Below, piece by piece: positions 40,000 through 49,176 of a stretch of DNA of 64,000 nt. Origin of the DNA: Prorocentrum cordatum (taxonomy: Eukaryota > Sar > Dinophyceae > Prorocentrales > Prorocentraceae); contig CAUYUJ010016465.1 of NCBI GenBank assembly GCA_963575745.1, forward strand, positions 86,001 through 150,000. The letters are read 5' to 3'. The notes beneath the pieces were generated by a model. The model saw nothing but the letters and a program-made list of their open reading frames with translations. It did no database searches and was not told where the DNA came from. Every line of letters begins with the position of its first letter. Position 1 is the stretch's first letter. The position numbers and the translations under genes are program-made.

Positions 40000-41061
40000 T
40001 CAACCCCTGGCGGGCCCGCGGCCGCCGCCGCGCACTCCCTGTCCGCCTGCGCGCGGCGACCGGGAGCGGCCCCGCGGGCGCCCCCTCGAATCGGGCCCCC
40101 CGCCCCGCCGGCGCACCAGCTCGCGCCCGTGCGCGAGGTGGCCGAGCAAGCGCCGGAAGGACCCGGCGCCTGTAGTGGGGCACAACGGGCACCCGTGGCG
40201 GAAGGTGCCCTTGTCCTTCTTCGGGCACTGCCCGAGCAGGAAGCGCCTGCGCGGGAAGGCGAGCTGCTGCTGCTGCTCCTCCGAATCGCAGTGTGGCGAG
40301 GACCCAGCGGGACTCTTCTGCTGGTGGCGCGCCACCTCGGTCTGGCTCGCCGCCAGGAGGCTTCGGTCGAGGGCGCCGAGGACGGCGCTCGCGTTGCCGC
40401 GGCCCTCGGCGTCGCCCTCTCCCGTTTTGCTCGCGTCGTAGGCCTCGTGAAGCAGCCGCGCCGAGTAGAAGGCAGCGGCCGGCTTGGACACGCGCTGCGG
40501 CGCGGCCCGGTCGTTCGCAACGCCCCACGACATCGCAGCGGCCCAGAGGCGCGGAAGCTCGCGGCACAGCGTCTGAGCCACCGGGCGCCGCAGGCGGCAG
40601 GCGTCCTCGGCCTTGGGCCCTGGATAGGCCAGGAAGCGGGCCGCCTTGCGGGCGGCTGCGGCGCCGCGCAAGGCCGCCTCGTCTGGCTCCAGGGAGCGCA
40701 GCGGCTCTCCCTGTACGGAATCCATGACCAGCTTGCGCAGCGAAGCGGCGGTCTCCGTCTCCGCCGTGAGTTCCTCGAGCGCCGTCGTGTCCTGGCTGGC
40801 CACAGCCGCGACCACCCTGGCCAAGAATAGGTTGCTCTGGGCGGCCTGGGAGGCCTGCGCCCGCTCCTGCGCCTGCACCGCCGCCGGCGCGGCGCTGACC
40901 CAGCCAGCAGGGCCCTGGCCCCAGTCGCCGGGCGGGCAGCCAAAGGGGGAGGGCGCCGGCGCGCCGCCTGCGGGGAGGCTGCCGCCGTGGCTGGGCTCAG
41001 GAAGCGCCTTGAGCAACTCGTGCACGGCCGCCTGGCTGCGCGGCGCGAGCAGGTCGGGCAT
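40000..41061 (-). CDS. Intronless candidate retrogene downstream of a perfect SL relict
   Basis: 353 codons from ATG 41061, which lies 40 nt after the SL relict (41102-41123). The frame is open further upstream through the SL, so the start is chosen from the SL position and not from a stop. It begins MPDLLAPRSQAAVHELLKAL. It has a convincing globular middle: ARVVAAVASQDTTALEELTA, TAASLRKLVMDSVQGEPLRS, AAAFYSARLLHEAYDASKTG, NASAVLGALDRSLLAASQTE, then a QQQQ run and KKDKGTFRHGCPLCP with a CxxC, ending in an Arg/Gly-rich tail. No family recognised. An intact long frame plus SL fits a reinserted trans-spliced mRNA. Confidence 0.6.
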   Translation of the reverse strand: MPDLLAPRSQAAVHELLKALPEPSHGGSLPAGGAPAPSPFGCPPGDWGQGPAGWVSAAPAAVQAQERAQASQAAQSNLFLARVVAAVASQDTTALEELTAETETAASLRKLVMDSVQGEPLRSLEPDEAALRGAAAARKAARFLAYPGPKAEDACRLRRPVAQTLCRELPRLWAAAMSWGVANDRAAPQRVSKPAAAFYSARLLHEAYDASKTGEGDAEGRGNASAVLGALDRSLLAASQTEVARHQQKSPAGSSPHCDSEEQQQQLAFPRRRFLLGQCPKKDKGTFRHGCPLCPTTGAGSFRRLLGHLAHGRELVRRRGGGPDSRGRPRGRSRSPRAGGQGVRGGGRGPARG

Positions 41062-41101
41062 GCACGAAGCCTGAGCGGTGCAATGCCCCCTCCCTTTAAA
41101 G

Positions 41102-41123
41102 CTTGAGCCAAAATGGCTACGGC
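41102..41123 (-). other. Relict dinoflagellate spliced leader (perfect)
   Basis: Reverse-complement reading: G, then CCGTAGCCATTTTGGCTC, then AAG. All 22 positions agree with the published dinoflagellate SL consensus (first base A, G or T). The SL is added to mRNA 5' ends by trans-splicing, so a genomic copy directly upstream of an ORF is the classical mark of a retroposed mRNA. An SL RNA gene is unlikely because no Sm-site or exon-intron hairpin context is recognisable downstream. Confidence 0.9.
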
Positions 41124-41223
41124 TGAAACAGCGGCAGGTCGGCGGCGTACGCGCGCGCGCGAAGGACACGAGGAGGGCCAGCGGGGAGTCTAACTTTGCT
41201 TCACGTTCGCGAATCCGAGTTGA
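41124..41223 (-). repeat. SL-linked dispersed repeat, copy 2
   Basis: Matches 33728-33822 over about 95 bp (shared AGGACACGAGGAGGGCCAGC and GGGGAGTCTAACTT(C/T)GCTTC on the plus strand) and abuts the SL relict. It lies upstream of the SL with respect to the retrogene. Confidence 0.75.
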
Positions 41224-41699
41224 TTCCCGCAGCCCTGGCGGGCCACGAACAACTTCCCTGTGGCTTAAAAGCCTCCCTCCCGCGTCTCTCACCCATCCGT
41301 GCTTCTCGGGCGGGGGGGGGAGGTCGGGTGTGGACGGTGGGGGTGGAATCGGGTGTTGCTAGAAGCGCTCCTGGCCCAAGGTGCCCTCAGGATTTCCAAG
41401 GAGGCCCCCGCGGCCTCCAGAGCACCCCTTACGAGGGCAAGAAAGCTCCAAGGTCTCCAAAATTGAACGGAAAGCCGGGGGCACCTTGGGCCAGCGGCAC
41501 CTGTAGCAATCCCCGATGGAAGGAGACGACGAGGAGATACCGCTTGCGGCCGACCTCATGGCCGTGGGCTGGTCCTCTGAGGACAAGCTTCTTGTCTGTG
41601 GCGTTGACTCAGGAGGCCAGCTTAGTGGCGACGCCCGTCGACGGCGAGACGGGTCGGCAGCAGTCGTCATGAAATGTACCCGTCGTGGACTCGAGAGGG

Positions 41700-41905
41700 T
41701 GGGAGGAGGAGGAGGAGGAGGAGGAGGAGAGGAGGAGAGGAGGAGGAGGAGGAGGAGGAGGAGGAGGAGGAGGAGAGGAGAGGAGGGGGAGGAGGGGAGG
41801 AGGAGGGGGAGGAGGAGGGAGAGGAGGAGGGGGGGGAGGAGGGAGGAGGGAGGAGGAGGAGGTGGAGGGAGGAGGAGGAGGAGGAGGAGGAGAGAGGGTG
41901 GCTGG
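41700..41905. repeat. (GGA)n purine tract
   Basis: About 200 bp of GGA/GGGA repeats. Frames are Glu, Gly or Arg homopolymers. 41224-41700 holds no supported gene. Confidence 0.9.
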
Positions 41906-41929
41906 AGTCGACTGCGGCCTAATTGGAGG

Positions 41930-42900
41930 GCCACTGGCTGAAGGCCCCCAGGGCCGAGCTCCGCGCGTTCTCGCCAGCAAGCAGCACTTCGCTGGCCCAG
42001 TGCTGTGTGTCACGGACTGTGCCCCGCTTCTGCACGTGTGGGTGAAAGGGCTCACAACTCCTCCTCCTCCTCCTCCTCCTCCTCCTCCTCCTCCTCCTCC
42101 TCCTCCTCCTCCTCCTCCTCCCACCCCATGGGCCACACAGCAGACTTTCGGAGGCTCATTAAGGCGGCTCCCGCCAAGAGGAGCGGAGAGGGAGCCACGT
42201 TGATCCCAGCGATCCTGCCCTGCCCGATTGGGACAGGCGCATGGACAACGGGACTACGCCGCCTACGCTCTCGCGGGCGAAGCCTCGAGGCGCGCCTCGT
42301 CGGCCACTCTAGTCGGGAGGGCTCCCGACTCGGACGTGTGGGACTCCACGGCGGCGTTGGTGCGCAGGCGCGCCCTCTGGGCATCTGTCGACGCCGCGGC
42401 GGCTGCTCCCCAGGCTGCAGAGAGGAGCGCCGCCGCCCGTGCCCCCCCCCCCCCTAGCCTGCTCTCCAAAAGGCTCTGTCTGCATCCACCCGCTGTCTTG
42501 TCGGGGCGGGGAGGCACCGGGCCTGGGCGATGTGCCACAAGCCCGTCGCTGCCAGCACGCCAGAGGCCGAGTGCGCCACCGCTTGCCACGCTGTGGAAGG
42601 ACGCCCCGAGAGGCATCCTGCGTTCATCATTGGTGAGGCGGGGGTGGGAAGCGCGGGCCGTGGGAAGGAACTGCACGAGTCCCATTTCTTGCAGCTTTGG
42701 CCCCGCCATAACTTGTTCTGTTGTTCCCGTTGCGGGTACACTAGCACCATCAATCCCTGCCACCTCCCAGGGGCTTGCGGAGGGGAGACTCCTAATCCTA
42801 AAGGCCGCGATAACCTTGCGCGGATCCAGAGGGGCTTGCCCCCCAATCCACGGGTCTCAGTGGCAGCTACCGCTTGCGGCGAGGGCAGGGTGAGACGCGA
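41930..42900 (+). mobile_element. Retroelement fragment: RNase H and Cys-box (element 4)
   Basis: HFAGPVLCVTDCAPLLHVWV (41.98-42.05 kb) matches the second acidic strand of RNase H (GPVLVVTDxAxV), preceded by AELRAFSPAS in a neighbouring frame. After a (CTC)22 tract comes QRDYAAYALAGEASRRASSA (42.25 kb; GNDYADALAGEAAR pattern). Then LWPRHNLFCCSRCGYTSTIN plus CHLPGACGGETPNPKGR and LARIQRGLPPNPR (42.7-42.86 kb), which fits the terminal FCxxCG...L...C.G.....L..I..G..P box. The polymerase part is absent or unrecognisable. Confidence 0.5.
42057..42123. repeat. (CTC)22 microsatellite inside the element 4 RNase H
   Basis: A pure CTC triplet run between two RNase H motifs. The trinucleotide period keeps neighbouring frames in phase. 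Confidence 0.9.
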
Positions 42901-42906
42901 GGCTGT

Positions 42907-43725
42907 CTCCTCCTCCTCCTCCTCCTCCTCCTCCTCCTCCATCTGCACTGCTGCGGGCCTTGGGGTTGATAAGCCACGCTGCCCTTCTCCCTCCCTCCCC
43001 CAGGGTCTGCCCTGCTTGGCAAGGCCTGGAGGCAGCGCAGGGGCGGCACCCGCAGGCAGCACGTGCTGGCCTTGACAGGATCCCAGGGCAGGCCGGTGCG
43101 CCTCCAGTGTCGCCCCTGCAGGGCGCTCAGCGCCCTGGGAACTGGGGGTCTCATCGGGGGGCTCCAGGGGAAGGGGCAAGGCCAAAGGGGCCGGGAGGGA
43201 GGGGGGGGGGGAGAGAGGGAGGGGCAGCAGGAGAGGGAGCGGAGCGGGAGGGCGGGGGGGGCAGGGCACGAGGAGGGGCATCCAGGAGGAGGACGGCGGG
43301 GCCCGTCCTGCCATATCGAGAAGTCCACGCGAGTCTTCTGCGAGACGGTGAGCTCGAAGGCCTCCCCGGGGCCAGCGCCTCGGTACGTGCAAGGGCGACG
43401 GCTCCGGCCTTCAGACGAGTGCAGGACACGAACAGGTGCAGCGAGAGCCATGGACTGAGGTGCCGCGGCCACGCCGGCGCTACCGAAAGCTCTGCAAATC
43501 GCCTGGACGAGCTGTCTACTTGTGTCCCGACGGTGCCCGACGCTTGCTATCCTCATCGTCTTCTTCCTCCTCCTACATCCCCTCCTCCTCCTCCTCCTTC
43601 TCCACATGCCCATCCCCCTCTCCCTCCTCCTCCTCCTCCTCCTCCTGCCGCTTGTCCTCCTCCTCCTCCTCCTCCTCCTCCTCCTCCTCCTCCTCCTCCT
43701 CCTCCTCCTCCATCTCCTCTCCTGA
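42907..43725. repeat. (CTC)n tracts and G-rich low complexity
   Basis: CTCCTC at 42907-42942 and 43545-43713; GGGGGAGAGAGGGAGGGG words around 43195-43270. Nothing coding is supported between 42900 and 44157; 43820-43980 is a short AT-rich island (AATAAAATAATTCC). Confidence 0.8.
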
Positions 43726-44157
43726 TAAACAGCACCTCCCTGTCGCACCCCGAGGTTCGCCCGCAGGGCGGGCCGGGCGTGTCGGGCGTTTCGCCAGGGA
43801 CCTCATCATTGGAGGGGCCCTGGGACACACAAATGAATACACACAAATAAAATAATTCCTATACTTCCTAATATTTTTGTTTTTTTGTCTTCCCCCCCTA
43901 CTTCCCATATTTATGCACATTTTCCTGGGAGTCGGCGATTCATTGTGTCTGTGTGTTTCTTTCCCTCCTGAATCGTGCACAGTCGAGGTACTACCAGAAG
44001 GAACGCCAGATAAGGAACAAAAGGGCTCTTCTGGCCACGGCGGGCCCAGGCCCCAAGCAGATCCCGCAGCACAGATCTAAGAAACGACCCAGATCCCCGA
44101 GCCCCCTCCGAACCCAAAGCGGTCCTTACCTCAGCGTCTTGGCAGTGCGATCCTGAA

Positions 44158-45060
44158 GCTGAGGATCTGCAACACCCTCACGGACGGAGGGCGGGTCGTT
44201 CTCAGCATGTGGCCCTCGCCGGCTCGCCGCGCCTCAGAAGTGTGCCCCCGGAGCTGAGGATCTGCAGCGCCTTCGCGGGTGGAGGGCGGGTCGCCTCGAA
44301 GGTGCGGCCCTCGCCTGATCGCCGCGCCCTGCAGTCATCGGCCTGACCTAAGGAACGATAGATAAGGAACGAAGCCCCTTTTTTATCCCAAGGAACAACG
44401 CATAAGGAACGAGAAATAATAGAGATCGCATAAGGAACGGTAAATACCGCATGTAAAATCTAAGGAACGACCGAGCCCCTTTTGAAAAGTAAGTGTTCCT
44501 TATTCAAGCCGCTCACTGTATAACATTTGCCCGCGCTGCACGGGTGGGGGGCGCGCCGTCTTCAGAGCGTGGCCCCCGCCGCAGCGCCGGCACCGCGCTC
44601 GTCCTCGTCGTGGCAGAGCTGCGCGGGCGGAGGGCGTGCCGCTCTCGAGATGTGGCCCTCGCCGCAGCGCCGCGCGCGCTCGTCTCGAGAGTTCGCACGT
44701 GTCGTTTTCGGGAGCGGCCTAGAGGGGGGCGTCCAAGAGGGGGGGGTGCAAATCATGACCGGCGGCATGTGCGCGGCCCAGCGGGGGGCCCAGGGACGTA
44801 ATGAAATTAGAAGAGGCGCCATGAGATCTGGGGAAATATCATTGCCCCCGCCATGATATCCACCCCCCCCTAGTCATCACCCCCCTCTTTTCCGCCCCCG
44901 ACTTTTCCCGGACGGAGGGCGGGTCCTTCTTGAAACAAAAAAAGCATGTCTCGTTTGGGCGCTGCGCGCAGTCGTCTTCACAGTTTGCACGTGTTTCGCG
45001 GATGGGGGGCGGGCCCCTTTTCACAACGATGTTCTCGTTTTGGCGCCGCGTCTTTTCGCC
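44158..45060. repeat. Degenerate ~100-bp GC-rich tandem repeats
   Basis: Six copies of a unit with core GCGGACGGAGGGCGGGTCGT, then (A/G)TGTGGCCCTCGCC(G) and CGCCGCGC, located near 44171, 44269, 44530, 44620, 44908 and 44993. A copy of the TAAGGAAC element interrupts them at 44345-44502. No gene. Confidence 0.65.
44345..44502. repeat. Dispersed TAAGGAAC repeat, copy 2
   Basis: GACCTAAGGAACG, then GATAAGGAACGAAGCCCC, five more AAGGAACG words, and CTAAGGAACGACCGAGCCCC with a terminal inverted GTTCCTTA. Same layout as 20615-20763. Confidence 0.7.
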
Positions 45061-45148
45061 TGACATACAAGATTACAACAGTTTCACAAATCCTTATGAC
45101 TGACGTCTCAGAAATTCGGTTCTGAGGTGATTTAGGTTTAGAATTTTT

Positions 45149-46412
45149 TAAATGGGTCACTGGGTCACCGGGTCACCGGAACAACTGGCCCACGCCGCGG
45201 GGTCACTGGGTCACCGGGTCGACTGACCCACGCCGCCAGGTCACCGGGTCACGGGGTCAACTGACCCACACCGCCGGGTCACTGCATGGGCCACCGGGTC
45301 AATCGGTCAACTGACCCACACCACCGGGTCACCGGGTCACCGGGCCAACTGACCCACACCACCAAGTCACCAGGTCACCAAAACTGACCCACATTACTGG
45401 GTCACCTGGTCACCGGCCGGGTCGCTGGGTCGCTAGGCCGCTGGGTCATATGACCCATCGCTGGGTCACCGGGTCACCGGGTCACAGGGTCACTGTGTCG
45501 CACTGGGTCACCGCGGTTCAACTGACCCACACCAGCGGATCACCGGGTCACTGGGTCAACAACGGGTCACTGGGTCACCGCGATCAACTGACCCACACCA
45601 CCGGGTCACCGGGTCAACTGACCCACACCACCAAGTCACCAGGTCACTGAGTCATCTGACCCACATTACCGGGTCACCGGGTCAATTGGTCAACTGACCC
45701 ACGCCGCCGGGTCACCGGGTCACTGGGCCAACTGACCCACACCGCCGGGTCACTGGGTCACCAGGTCACCAGGTCAGCTGACCCACATTACCGGGTCACC
45801 GGGTCACCAGGTCACCTAACCCACACCACCAGGTCACCAGGTCACCAGGTCACCGGGTCAACTGACGCACATTACCGGTTCACGGGGTCACCGGCTGGGT
45901 CGCCGGGTCGCCGGGTCATTTGACCCATCACTGGGTCACCGGGTCACCGGGTCACAAGGTCACTGTGTCGCAGCGCACCCAATCACAGCGGTTGAACTGA
46001 CCCACACCACCCTATGACCGGGTCCCCAGATCACCAAATCACCGGGTCACTGGGTCACCGACCGGGTCACCGCGGTCACCGGGGCGTTGGGTCACCGGGT
46101 CCCCGGGTCGCTGGGTCACCGGCCAGGTCATTGGGTCACCGGATCACTGGGTCACCGGGTCACCGGGTCAATGGGTCACTGGAATTCTCGATCACTGCGT
46201 GGGTCACAGCGCGGGTCACCGGGTCACCAGGTCATCATTCGGTCACCTGAACCACACCACCCAGCCACCAGGTCACCAGGTCACCGGGTCACCAGGTCAC
46301 CATGGTCATCAATTCACCGGGTCACCAGATCACCGGGTCACAAGGTCACAACTCCTAGGGTCACCAAGCCCCGGGTCACCACGTCACCGGGTCACCAGGT
46401 CACCAGGTCAAG
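45149..46412. repeat. GGGTCACC satellite, 1.26 kb
   Basis: Dominated by the octamer GGGTCACC / GGGTCACT, with periodic CAACTGACCCACACC inserts roughly every 60-80 bp. The core contains GGTCA and its inverse TGACC, so single strands can fold. Frames are GSPGHRV-type repeats, not genes. Confidence 0.95.
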
Positions 46413-46419
46413 AATGGGC

Positions 46420-47440
46420 CCCCCGTGTCTCTTTGGCTTCGCCATGGGTTGCGCCCTCGGCGGCTGAGAATGAGCCCGTCTACTTTTGGCTGCGCCATAA
46501 TAAGTTGCGCCCTCGGCGGCCGAACACGTGGCATGCGCGCCATGGGTTTTGCGCATAGAAGAAGGAAAGGAGAGGGAAAGGAAAAACACAGGACAGCACA
46601 AGGGGGCAGGCTCTAGGGACGTGGCAGGGGTGTGGGCGGGGCGGGGAGCCGACGCAAAAGAATGCGGCGGGGGCGGGCGAGGGGGGGAGGGGTACCTAGT
46701 TGTTGGGGGGGGCCGCTGGGGAGAATGCCGGGGGCAAAGGAGGGGGGAGACGGGGCGACGCGAAATAAAATGGTCGGGGCGGAGGGGGCGTTCGGCTGCT
46801 GGGAACACAGGGGTGCTGAAGGAAAGGGGGCCGCCAAAAAAAAAACTAGGGACAGAGGGGTGGGCGACGCGAAATGAAGTAATCGGGTGTCCAGTCGCCC
46901 TGTGCAAGAAAGCGAAACCGACCCTATTGGTTGCGCCATAGGTTGCGCCCTCGGCGGCCGAAAGTGAAACTGTTTTCTATTGGTTGGGTTGCGCCCCCGG
47001 CGGCCGAAAGTAAACCGGCCGCGCATCGATTGCGCTGGAGGTTGCGCCCCCAACGGCCGATAATAAAAACGTCGCCGATTGGTTGCGCCGATCGTTGAGC
47101 CTTCGGCCGCCGATGGTGAAACCGCCTCCCGCTGATTGCGCAAAAGTTGCGCCCTCGGCGGGCGAGATGGGATCCGTCTCTCACTAGTTTCGCCGTGGTT
47201 GCGCCTTCGGCGGCCGAGAATGAATCCGTCGCTTCGTGGTTGCGCCATAGATTGCGCCCTCGGCGGCCGAGAATATATATCTGTCTCCTACTGGTTGCGC
47301 CATAGATTGTGCCCTCGGCGGCCGAAAGTAACACTGTCTGCTATTGGTTGCGCCATAACGTTGCGCCCTCGGCTCTGGTCAAGAATGAGCCCGTCTGCTA
47401 TCGGTCTCGCCATGGTTGCGCCCTCGGCGGCTGGCGCAAC
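46420..47440. repeat. ~50-bp satellite, split by a 390-bp insertion
   Basis: Units GGTTGCGCCCTCGGCGGCCG plus AAAGTGAAACCGTCT and a TTGGTTGCGCCATA linker begin near 46450, 46504, then 46945, 46988, 47041, 47148, 47200, 47249, 47308, 47360 and 47416. 46535-46920 is unrelated G-rich sequence inserted between copies two and three. No gene. Confidence 0.9.
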
Positions 47441-47444
47441 GGGT

Positions 47445-47820
47445 GCAACCAGTCAGTTGGTCAGCCAACCAGTCAGTCAGTCAATCAATCAGCCAGTCTG
47501 TCACTCTGTCACTCGGAGCTTACCTCGCGAGAAACCACATTCGGGATGCGCCCGAAACCAAGGCGGAAGATTGTCGCCGCTTTCGCCTTTCGGGGGCCCG
47601 TCGAGGGTCGCCAGGCGAAGGCCCATGATGAAGCGTCGTCACATTGATATGCCTGGGCCTCCAGGGGTCGCGCGTTGAACAAATCAAGACGTCGGATGTC
47701 GGGGGGGGGGCGGAGAAGGACGATGTGCAGAAGGAGGAGGAGGAGAAGGGGGAAGGAGGAGGAGCAGCAGGAGGAGGAGCAGGAGGAGGAGGAGGAGCAG
47801 GGGGAGGAGGAGAGGAGCAC
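47445..47820. repeat. CAGT tetranucleotide repeats and (GGA)n tract
   Basis: CAGTCAGTCAGTCAATCAAT-type repeats at 47448-47515 and GGAGGAGGAGC at 47733-47815. 47821-48480 has short plus-strand frames with no motif; words AGTAGGGCGGA and AGTAGCGCGGG recur at 48360-48480. Confidence 0.75.
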
Positions 47821-48479
47821 CGGGGGGAGCCAGCTTGAGCTATCTCAGCCGTCTCGGGGGGGCGTGTTGGACCGCCTTAGCGCCGTGTTGAAACCCCTTT
47901 GCTCGCCTCGACGGCAATGTGGGCGCCATTTTGAAGGCCAGTGCGAGCCTCGAAATGGCGAGCGACAACCTCATGATTGTCAATTCCTTGCGCCCACCTT
48001 GCGACCTATTTCCGGCCTGCCGCGCGACCGCCCCTGACCCGCCCCGCGCGCCGCCGCTGCCGCGCGCATGGTGGTCGCAGTTGTGTGGCGCGGAACTCCA
48101 CGGAAGGCCCCGACGGCAAGGTCCGCATAGAGGTCCCGCCTCATGCCGGCACGCCGCTCACACGCTTCGCGGCGCCATAGAGAGCGCCGCCGAAGGCTTC
48201 AGTGACAAGGCCCGCGCGGCGGCCCCGCAACGTGGAACTGACCTGGAAAAAGATGTCTGAGCCATGCTACAGCCACGCCGCACGGAACACATTCAATGCG
48301 TTTCTCACTGCGCACGTTCGGAATGGCAGCCAACGTAAAGTTGGGCGGGAATCCACAAAAGTAGCGCGGGAACAGCAACGGAAAAGTAGGGCGGAAATTG
48401 GCATCATCGGGGCTTGAATAGTAAGGCGGAATTGCCAGGCCCCACTTACGAAATTGGCCGAAGTAGGGCGGATCTGGAG

Positions 48480-49055
48480 TCATGGGCTGCGGGGCTGGTA
48501 GCCTTGGCTGCTCTCAGGGCTCGCTGCTTTCGCGCGCCCCTTCAGGAAGTTCTTGGCCCGCTTCGACTGGGGCAGCGCTGCAGCTGGGCCCGGACTCGAT
48601 GGCCGCTGAGGGGGGCCCGCTGAGCCCGCCGCGCCAGACTTACGGGCCTTCGCCACGTTCTCCTGGAGCCCGTGGAGCTTCTTGTGCTTGCTCACGGCGT
48701 CGGCCAGCTCCGCCGACTGAGTGGGCCCCGCGCCGAAGTCGTCGCGCAGCCCCAGATGCTGGGCCACCTGCCAGGGCCCGCCCCCTGCCAGGGCCCGCCC
48801 TCCGTCGCTTGCTCGATTGCCTTCAGACGCTGCACGAGGTCTCCGAGGTGATCGATTTCGCCTCGGAGCAGCGCGTTCAAGCTTTCGCCTATCGCGCGGA
48901 ACTCTCGTACGCTCCTCACTCCCATCTCGCTGTGAGGGTGGCGGCCGTGGAAGACGCTGGTGATGTACTGCGCGACTTGGGGACGCAGGCCCTGCGGACT
49001 CTCTTAATTGGCCGCCCCATCCACGCCGCGCCAGACATCGACTGATGGCCTCCAT
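48480..49055 (-). pseudogene. Gag/ORF1-like C-terminal region (two frames)
   Basis: The credible path starts in the frame 48692-48925 (REFRAIGESLNALLRGEIDH, LGDLVQRLKAIEQATEGG) and shifts into the frame 48480-49055 (GPWQVAQHLGLRDDFG, ELADAVSKHKKLHGLQENVA, then a basic KSKRAKNFLKGRAK-type tail). This amphipathic LxRG(E/D)...GDxLxQRxKAxE...W.(V/I)A+.LEL order is, from memory, typical of the first ORF of dinoflagellate retroelements. Weak but consistent with its neighbour. Confidence 0.4.
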
Positions 49056-49176
49056 CCCGATTGCCAGCAGTGCACCTGGCTGATCGCGGGCGAGGGTCTC
49101 GAGCTGGCGTCCTACATCAACGTGTGAGGCGTCGTCAAAACTCGTGTCGCTGTCGTCATCATTATCATTATTATTA

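Noticed and set aside
41102-41123. Possibility that the perfect SL is a functional SL RNA gene
   Set aside because: The bases after the SL (CTTTAAAGGG on the minus strand) lead into an ORF. I see no GT donor directly after AAG, no Sm-like AT-rich site and no tandem array, so a retroposition relict is the better reading.
45450-46560. Plus-strand HRVTGSPGH-type frames
   Set aside because: Translation of the GGGTCACC satellite; no unique flanks.
47445-47520. CAGTCAGTCAATCAATCAGCC run as a possible direct-repeat/CRISPR-like array
   Set aside because: A simple tetranucleotide microsatellite without spacers; the genome is eukaryotic.
48700-48960. Plus-strand Pro/Arg-rich frames opposite the Gag-like region
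   Set aside because: Shadows of the minus-strand frames that carry the helical heptads; the composition is typical of antisense GC-rich coding DNA.
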